Shown: positions 57,719 to 64,000 of the stretch, piece by piece | Position numbering within the stretch: position 1 is the stretch's first letter | Layout of the letters: each line of letters opens with the position of its first letter | Assembly: GCF_002127325.2 (NCBI RefSeq) | Contig: NC_035436.2 | Location: 83,325,716-83,389,715, forward strand | Length of the DNA stretch: 64,000 nucleotides | Direction: 5' to 3' | DNA from: Helianthus annuus | Lineage: Eukaryota > Streptophyta > Magnoliopsida > Asterales > Asteraceae | Notes under the pieces: generated by a model | Seen by the model: only the letters and a program-made list of their open reading frames with translations | Databases searched by the model: none | What the model was told of the DNA's origin: nothing | Program-made: the position numbers and the translations under genes

Positions 57719-60700
57719 AACCAGCAGAATCAGAGACAACAGGGACAACCACCCCAGCAGAACCAGGGTTTCAGGAAGGGGTGCTTTCAGTGCGGTGACG
57801 AGGGTCACTTTAAGCGGGATTGCCCTCAGTTAAACCAGAAGGCTAACGACAACAACCGCCTGAATAACAACAAGGCTGGGAACAACAACAATAACAACAA
57901 TGGCAACAACGGGGGTAATGGTGCTCGGGGCAGAGTGTTTCAGCTTGGAGCAGGGGATGCCAGGAATGACGGCAACGTTGTAACTGGTACGTTTCCTGTT
58001 AATGATCGTATTGCTTCTGTATTATTTGATTCGGGTGCCGATTGGAGTTACGTGTCCCTAGAGTTTAGTCAACGATTAGGGATAACCCCAACACCCTTAG
58101 AGGTTAAACAAGTAGTAGAACTAGCAGATGGTAAGACGATAGAAGCCTCAAATGTCCTTTTTGGATGCAAACTAGATCTCGTGGGTCAGGTGTTTGATAT
58201 TGACCTCCTTCCCGTTACGCTCGGTAGTTTTGACATAGTGGTAGGCATGTATTGGTTGTCTAAGCACCAAGCAGAAATTCTATGTAAGGAGAAGATTGTG
58301 CGTATTCTTCTCCCTAATGGAGAGTCACTGTTAGTTCAAGGGCATCGTAGTGGGACGATGGTTGGGATTATCACGGCCATGCGTGCACAACAGTATCTAC
58401 AAAAGGGGTATCCTGCAATGTTAGCATTAGTTACCAACGCTCAGTCTGAAGAGAGTAAGATTGAGGATCTACCAGTGGTGCGAGAATTCGCTGACGTATT
58501 TCCAGAGGAGCTACCAGGGTTACCTCCTCACCGTCAAGTAGAATTTCAGATTGATCTTGCACCGGGAGCGCCTCCAATTGCTCGAGCTCCTTACCGGTTA
58601 GCACCAGGAGAGTTACAGGAACTGTCTAATCAACTGCAGGAGTTGTTGGACAGGGGCTTTATTCGACCCAGTTCTTCGCCTTGGGGAGCCCCAGTTTTGT
58701 TCGTAAAGAAGAAGGACGGGTCATTCCGTATGTGTATCGACTATCGAGAGCTCAACAAGGTGACCATTAAGAACCGCTATCCGTTACCACGCATCGACGA
58801 CTTGTTCGACCAGTTGCAAGGGTCGAGTTTCTATTCAAAGATCGACTTAAGATCGGGTTATCACCAGGTAAGGGTTAGGGAAGAGGATGTTCCCAAGACA
58901 GCTTTTCGAACGCGCTACGGGCACTATGAGTTTTTGGTCATGCCGTTTGGATTGACCAATGCACCAGCGGTTTTTATGGATCTCATGAACCGCGTATGCA
59001 AGCCATATCTCGACGAGTTTGTTATAGTGTTTATTGACGACATCTTAGTCTATTCGAAGAACAAGGAAGATCACGAGCGTCACCTACGTCTCATCTTGGA
59101 ACTCTTGAGAAGGGAGCAATTGTACGCGAAATTTTCTAAGTGTGACTTTTGGATTCGAGAAGTACACTTCCTTGGGCATGTTGTTAATGAGAAAGGGATA
59201 CATGTGGATCCTGCGAAGGTGGATGCGGTAAAGAATTGGGCGGCACCAAAGACTCCGTCTGAGGTGCGACAATTTCTTGGTCTCGCAGGGTATTATCGAA
59301 GGTTCATTAAAGACTTCTCGAAAATCGCGCAACCTCTCACTTCACTAACACAGAAGAACACGGCGTACTCTTGGGGAATGAAGCAGGAAGAGGCCTTCCA
59401 GTTGTTAAAGCAGAAACTTTGCAGTGCACCGATCTTGTCATTACCAGAGGGTACCGAAGATTTTGTGGTTTATTGCGATGCTTCGATTCAGGGTCTCGGT
59501 TGTGTGTTGATGCAACGCGAGAAGGTGATAGCTTATGCTTCTCGTCAGCTAAAGGTGCACGAGAAGAACTACACGACACACGACTTGGAGTTAGGAGCGG
59601 TGGTGTTTGCGTTGAAGATTTGGAGGCACTATCTGTACGGTACCAAATGCACCATCTACACCGACCATAGAAGTCTCCAGCACATCTTCGACCAGAAAGA
59701 GTTGAATATGCGACAACGACGATGGGTGGAATTATTGAACGATTATGAATGTGCCATCAAGTACCATCCGGGCAAGGCGAACGTTGTAGCTGACGCCCTC
59801 AGCAGAAAGGATAATGCACCTAGGCGCGTGCGAGCATTGCAACTCACGATTCAATCCAATCTCCCTTCCCAGATACGGGATGCTCAGTTAGAAGCATTGA
59901 AACCAGAGAATGTTCGAGCTGAAGCTTTACGTGGCTCGAGACAACGACTAGAACAAAAGGGAGACGGCGCCTACTACGTAACTGGACGCATTTGGGTTCC
60001 ACTCTTTGGCAACTTACGGGAACTTGTAATGGAAGAGGCACACAAATCACGCTACTCTGTACATCCTGGATCAGATAAGATGTACCACGACCTGAAAACT
60101 ACCTACTGGTGGCCCAGCATGAAGGCTCATATAGCAACCTACGTCAGCAAATGTTTGACTTGTGCTAAAGTCAAAGCAGAACATCAAAAGCCCTCGGGTC
60201 TACTGCAGCAACCAGAGATACCCACATGGAAGTGGGAACAGATCGCTATGGATTTCGTGACAGGATTACCCAGAACTCAGGCTGGGAACGACACTATTTG
60301 GGTGATTGTTGATCGCCTCACGAAATCAGCACACTTCTTAGCAATCAAGGAAACAGACAAGTTTTCTCAATTGGCAGCAATCTACCTTAAGGAAGTGGTT
60401 TCTAGGCATGGAGTGCCAACTTCTATCATTTCAGACCGTGATCCGCGTTTCACTTCAGAGTTATGGCAGTCAATGCATAAATCATTTGGTTCCCAACTCG
60501 ACATGAGTACCGCTTATCACCCGCAGACGGATGGTCAAAGCGAGCGCACCATCCAAACACTTGAAGATATGCTTCGAGCGTGCGTGCTCGACTTTGGAAA
60601 GGGATGGGAGAAGCACCTACCGTTGATAGAATTCTCCTACAACAACAGCTACCATTCAAGCATTAAGGCAGCTCCGTTCGAAGCACTGTACGGACGGAAA

Positions 60701-61402
60701 TGTCGCTCACCTCTCTGTTGGCATGAGGTGGGTGACAGCCAGATCACAGGACCTGAGTTTGTTCTTGAAGCATCGGAAAGCATTGTGCAGATCAGAAACC
60801 GTATGGCCGCAGCTCGTGACCGACAGAAGAGCTACGCTGACAAGCGTAGTAAACCGTTGGAATTTGAAGTTAATGACCGCGTTATGTTAAAGGTTTCACC
60901 CTGGAAGGGTGTGGTGCGTTTTGGGAAACGCGGCAAACTAAACCCTCGTTATGTGGGACTGTTCAAAATTCTAGAACGAATTGGAAAGGTGGCTAACAGG
61001 TTGGAATTACCGGCTGAGTTGGGTAATGTCCATGATGTATTTCACGTGTCGCAGCTAAAGAAGTGTTTGGTTGATGAAACACTAGTAGTACCATTTCAAG
61101 AGCTGAAGATAGACGACAAATTGCAGTTTGTCGAAGAACCAATTGAGATTATGGACCGGGAAGTTAAAGTTCGTAAACACAGCCGTATACCGATTGTGAG
61201 AGTTCGTTGGAACTCAAGACGTGGTCCAGAGTTCACGTGGGAACGCGAGGACCAGATGAAACTTAAGTATCCACATTTGTTCCCCAAAGATCAGTCAAAA
61301 CCTAGCGAACCTAGTGTTGATGCAACTAGCGAATTTCGGGACGAAATTCCCATTCAAGTTGGGGAGGATGTGACACCCCAGGAAAACCAGCAAACGATGT
61401 AA
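57719..61402 (+). CDS. Chromovirus-2 Pol: protease, RT, RNase H, integrase, chromodomain
   Basis: It continues the Gag frame without a shift; no ATG is needed if translated as a fusion. It opens with the last zinc knuckle, then protease [12 protein letters not shown] (near 58022), RT with [13 protein letters not shown] and FIDDILVYS (near 59032), RNase H YCDASIQG (near 59473), integrase zinc-binding [11 protein letters not shown]...CLTC (60061-60165) and catalytic DFVTGLP, SDRDPRF and [10 protein letters not shown] (60250, 60438, 60538). The C-terminal chromodomain-like [19 protein letters not shown] (61196-61255) marks a chromovirus, probably Tekay. GMYWLS (near 58246) replaces the GMDWLS seen in chromovirus-1. 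The frame is intact over 3.6 kb. Confidence 0.9.
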   Translation, partial: NQQNQRQQGQPPQQNQGFRKGCFQCGDEGHFKRDCPQLNQKANDNNRLNNNKAGNNNNNNNGNNGGNGARGRVFQLGAGDARNDGNVVTGTFPVNDRIASVLFDSGADWSYVSLEFSQRLGITPTPLEVKQVVELADGKTIEASNVLFGCKLDLVGQVFDIDLLPVTLGSFDIVVGMYWLSKHQAEILCKEKIVRILLPNGESLLVQGHRSGTMVGIITAMRAQQYLQKGYPAMLALVTNAQSEESKIEDLPVVREFADVFPEELPGLPPHRQVEFQIDLAPGAPPIARAPYRLAPGELQELSNQLQELLDRGFIRPSSSPWGAPVLFVKKKDGSFRMCIDYRELNKVTIKNRYPLPRIDDLFDQLQGSSFYSKIDLRSGYHQVRVREEDVPKTAFRTRYGHYEFLVMPFGLTNAPAVFMDLMNRVCKPYLDEFVIVFIDDILVYSKNKEDHERHLRLILELLRREQLYAKFSKCDFWIREVHFLGHVVNEKGIHVDPAKVDAVKNWAAPKTPSEVRQFLGLAGYYRRFIKDFSKIAQPLTSLTQKNTAYSWGMKQEEAFQLLKQKLCSAPILSLPEGTEDFVVYCDASIQGLGCVLMQREKVIAYASRQLKVHEKNYTTHDLELGAVVFALKIWRHYLYGTKCTIYTDHRSLQHIFDQKELNMRQRRWVELLNDYECAIKYHPGKANVVADALSRKDNAPRRVRALQLTIQSNLPSQIRDAQLEALKPENVRAEALRGSRQRLEQKGDGAYYVTGRIWVPLFGNLRELVMEEAHKSRYSVHPGSDKMYHDLKTTYWWPSMKAHIATYVSKCLTCAKVKAEHQKPSGLLQQPEIPTWKWEQIAMDFVTGLPRTQAGNDTIWVIVDRLTKSAHFLAIKETDKFSQLAAIYLKEVVSRHGVPTSIISDRDPRFTSELWQSMHKSFGSQLDMSTAYHPQTDGQSERTIQTLEDMLRACVLDFGKGWEKHLPLIEFSYNNSYHSSIKAAPFEALYGRKCRSPLCWHEVGDSQITGPEFVLEASESIVQIRNRMAAARDRQKSYADKRSKPLEFEVNDRVMLKVSPWKGVVRFGKRGKLNPRYVGLFKILERIGKVANRLELPAELGNVHDVFHVSQLKKCLVDETLVVPFQELKIDDKLQFVEEPIEIMDREVKVRKHSRIPIVRVRWNSRRGPEFTWEREDQMKLKYPHLFPKDQSKPSEPSVDATSEFRDEIPIQVGEDVTPQENQQTM
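61328..61378 (+). other. Internal duplicate of the PPT/LTR junction
   Basis: GAATTTCGGGACGAAATTCC, then AAGTTGGGGAGGATGTGACACCCC (split here for length: AAGTTGGGGAGGA / TGTGACACCCC). It closely copies the real junction about 121 bp downstream. It lies within the last codons of Pol. Confidence 0.7.
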
Positions 61403-61473
61403 CCTACCTAGTTTTAACTTATATAGCTTACGTTAGTGAGTGCGTACCAAATTTCGGGACGAAATTTCCTTTT

Positions 61474-61485
61474 AGTTGGGGATAC
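61474..61485 (+). promoter_or_regulatory. Polypurine tract of chromovirus-2
   Basis: AGTTGGGGATAC directly before the 3' LTR. AATTTCGGGACGAAATT (61450-61466) precedes it. Confidence 0.75.
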
Positions 61486-63496
61486 TGTGACAACTCGTAT
61501 TTTGAACCTAACCTAGTATAACTCGCTTGAACCTTATGTGAATATTTGAACTAATTGTGTGAACTTGGATGTTATGTGATTATGATTTTTGTGACATTGT
61601 GCATCGGATAAACGGACCAAACTCCAACCCACTTGCCTACACAACCCATTCGGTCCATGCGGTTGGACTCGAGACCTTGGGGACGGCCCAAGTAGGGGTC
61701 GGCCCACCTTTCTTAAACATGTAAACACTATGGGGGGGTTGTGTTCTCTCATTGTTACAACAACACAAACACACACAAACCCTAAAGAACTCTCTCCCTC
61801 TCGTTTTCCCTTGGAACCCGACGGCAACACATCAACATCGAAGTTCTTAGGATCTCGGCTCACATCGCGATCTAGTTAATCACTTCACACTCTCGGTTAG
61901 TATATCACTATTGCTTGGTTCATGATTTTTAGTGTTCTTGGTTAGCATATCACACCTCCGGATGTTACATGATGATTATACTAGATGGTTATGTTCTTGT
62001 GAATAGAATTGAATATTGATCATATAACCTAATGGATTTGTTATATAACATGCTCACAGATTTGTTATACACATGACTAGGTTGCATGCTAGTGTAGAAT
62101 CGGCTAGTTTGATGAACCGATAGTATGATTAGTTGATGATGAATTAACTGTTCTTGATAATGATATGATACGAATGAAAACTGTTTGAAATCGTGTTTGA
62201 TCTGATTGTGAAACTGCCGAATATGTTAGCTGATATCACGGGAATCATGTGCATGAAATCAGGAAAGTGAGTACAAATTTGATAGACTTAACACGGTTGC
62301 GAGTCGAAACCGTGATTGCGAGTCCCGTTGCGACTCGAGACCACACAAACCGCACGAGCCGAGACCACGGTTGCGAGTCAGGATGCGACTCGAAACCGGA
62401 CCATGACAAGCCGAAACCACAGTTGCGAGTCCCGTTGCGACTCGTAACCTCCTTTGGTTGCGACTCGAAATCCCAACACCAGTATGACTCGAAACTTCCT
62501 TCGTTGCGACCCGAGACCTCCGGTCTCGACTCGAGGCCCTTATTACACGTACACTTTGCTATTGGGCCTGCACACTATCACGAGCCCAACTGATTGGGCT
62601 GAACACTTGGACTATGCTTGTTATGTAACTGTTTACGTTGATACCTATACGATGACGAATACTTGTACAACCTGCTACAATACGTGTAGAACCTAAGTGC
62701 AATACTTGAATACGAATCTGATTGGTATGATAACTCTGGTAGGACGTGGTTGATCGCTTTTTAACTTAATTGAACTGTGTGAATCATACCGAGCAACCCC
62801 AGGTGAGTTCATTGCATTTTCTCAAGCATGCGTCCCGGTGGTTTGGGACAACTGGTAAACATTGGACGGGAAACATTGGGTAAACAACTTAATCGGTTTT
62901 GGTTATTGCCTGGAGGGCAATGGGGGTAATTAGTTGATAGCCCTATTAGGTACTAATTATCTGGGTTTCACTATGGTTGTTTAGAGGCACACTCCTCGGT
63001 TACGTAAGGGCGGTTTCCCTAGGGTAACTAACTGAACAACATAGTGGGTTGCTAAGAGGCACACTCCTCGGTTACGTAAGGGCGTCGTCCCTAGGGTAAC
63101 TAACATGAGCAACAACGTAACACAACAGTGAATCGTATTAACATATATCTGGTAACACAACTCATGTACAAACCTTGAACTCACCAGCGTAGTCTGACAC
63201 ACTTGTCTGCATGCTTGTAGGTCATTAACACTTGGAACATGGACTTGCTATCTGGGAGTGCTGGAGTGGTCATGGATCGAGGCTCTTGGATTTATTTACA
63301 TTGGATACTTTGGTTTTAAGTATTATGAAACAATTGCTAAACGATTTATTAAATGCTTCCGCTACACAATACTTTGGGATTTAATATCATATTTTATTTA
63401 AGTATTTACTATTGGTTCAATGTGATTGGTGGCTCGAACTCTGATGCGTAACACGCCTCGCGGGATTTCCGCAAGTGGAATTTTGGGGGTGTTACA
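61486..63496 (+). mobile_element. 3' LTR of chromovirus-2
   Basis: 2,011 bp, the same length as the 5' LTR with one difference found by eye, followed by the GTTGA target duplication at 63497-63501. The near identity indicates a very recent insertion. Confidence 0.95.
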
Positions 63497-63515
63497 GTTG
63501 ACGTCTTGGTGCCAT
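63497..63515 (-). pseudogene. Chromovirus-1 gag start codon segment
   Basis: The minus-strand ATG at 63515-63513 begins a Gag frame (MAPRR...) that runs to the target duplication and resumes at 54092 on the other side of chromovirus-2. Counting the duplicated five bases once, the frame is open across the junction. This shows chromovirus-1 is the host of the younger insertion. Confidence 0.7.
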
Positions 63516-64000
63516 CTTCTAAAGATGCGTACGTCGATTAGGCCATAATAAACATACGTATATAGTAATAGTAATAGCATATAACATCTCATGTTATCAA
63601 TATATCACACATAACATCCCATGTCTCAACATCCCATGTCACAAATATCATACACACAACATCCCATGTCCCAACATCCCATGTTGCAAATATCATACAT
63701 ACAACATCCCATGTCCCAACATCCCATGTTGCAAATATCATACATACAACATCCCATGTCACAAATCATAAATAAGCAATCAAGTGAATCAGATATGGTG
63801 AGAATACGGCGATTGTTATATATATATCGAGACCATAATGTGGTAAGGGTATCAGTACGTCACTGTATCATACAATCACAAATCGAATAGGGGCTACATC
63901 ACCCCTGTCAAAAACAATATCACATCAGTGTCACATACATCCAGTACATCAACAAATATCAACAAAAATCAGTATCGTCAGATGGTCTCCAAAAGGCTGT
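63516..64000 (-). mobile_element. 5' leader of chromovirus-1 with tandem repeats
   Basis: Untranslated leader upstream of the gag start. No primer binding site or LTR end appears before 64000, so the 5' LTR is outside. The segment 63612-63770 has about three copies of a ~46-bp unit. Small open frames here reflect the repeat. Confidence 0.65.
63612..63770. repeat. ~46-bp tandem repeat in the chromovirus-1 leader
   Basis: About three units built from ACATCCCATGT, CCCAACATCCCATG and CAAATATCATACATACA, with small variations. Confidence 0.8.

Overview
The window is a block of nested plant transposable elements. I see no complete host gene and no tRNA or rRNA gene. The features point to a large-genome angiosperm: chromovirus and Athila-type Ty3/gypsy polyproteins, Ty1/copia remnants, initiator-Met and Asp-type tRNA primer sites, Helitron ends and many MITEs. 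The style of the elements suggests Asteraceae; that is inference from family resemblance, not something the sequence proves.

Layout. 1-643: 5' end of a minus-strand Ty1/copia element (leader, PBS, complete 437-bp LTR), inserted in a decayed plus-strand copia gag-protease region (644-3595). 3740-5095: minus-strand Athila-like gag/protease remnant, cut by a large, apparently non-coding LTR element (5096-~12436; LTR 3,253 bp, interior ~2.9 kb, 3' LTR truncated). ~12434-37430: a train of small DNA elements whose ends sit in (TA)n tracts, mixed with two Helitron-like elements, a 3.55-kb solo LTR with intact target duplication, a Mutator-like element with captured exons, a PIF-like MITE, a foldback MITE and a LINE-like 3' end. 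One TA-tract element (31588-35404) carries a broken reverse-transcriptase gene. ~37740-38120: a possible remnant of a host 5' exon.

38468-64000 is a three-level nest. A plus-strand Athila-type element (5' LTR, Asp PBS, a 1,441-codon ORF, then a spliced-looking third ORF) is interrupted at 45979 by a minus-strand chromovirus, here called chromovirus-1. Chromovirus-1 is in turn interrupted inside gag codon 7 by a plus-strand chromovirus, chromovirus-2. Chromovirus-2 is complete: 54093-63496, two 2,011-bp LTRs with one difference found by eye, and GTTGA target duplications. The other ends of the Athila element and of chromovirus-1 lie beyond position 64000.

Main leads. (1) The TA-tract elements share a terminal layout, a box, a spacer of about nine bases, then two adjacent boxes in nine-base register, even where the box sequence differs between families. 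(2) Both chromoviruses appear to have a short GT-AG intron of 85-89 bp near the start of gag. (3) The Athila-type ORF has Tyr-rich repeats where capsid is expected and a degraded protease motif, although its RT, RNase H and integrase look intact. All identities and counts were made by eye.
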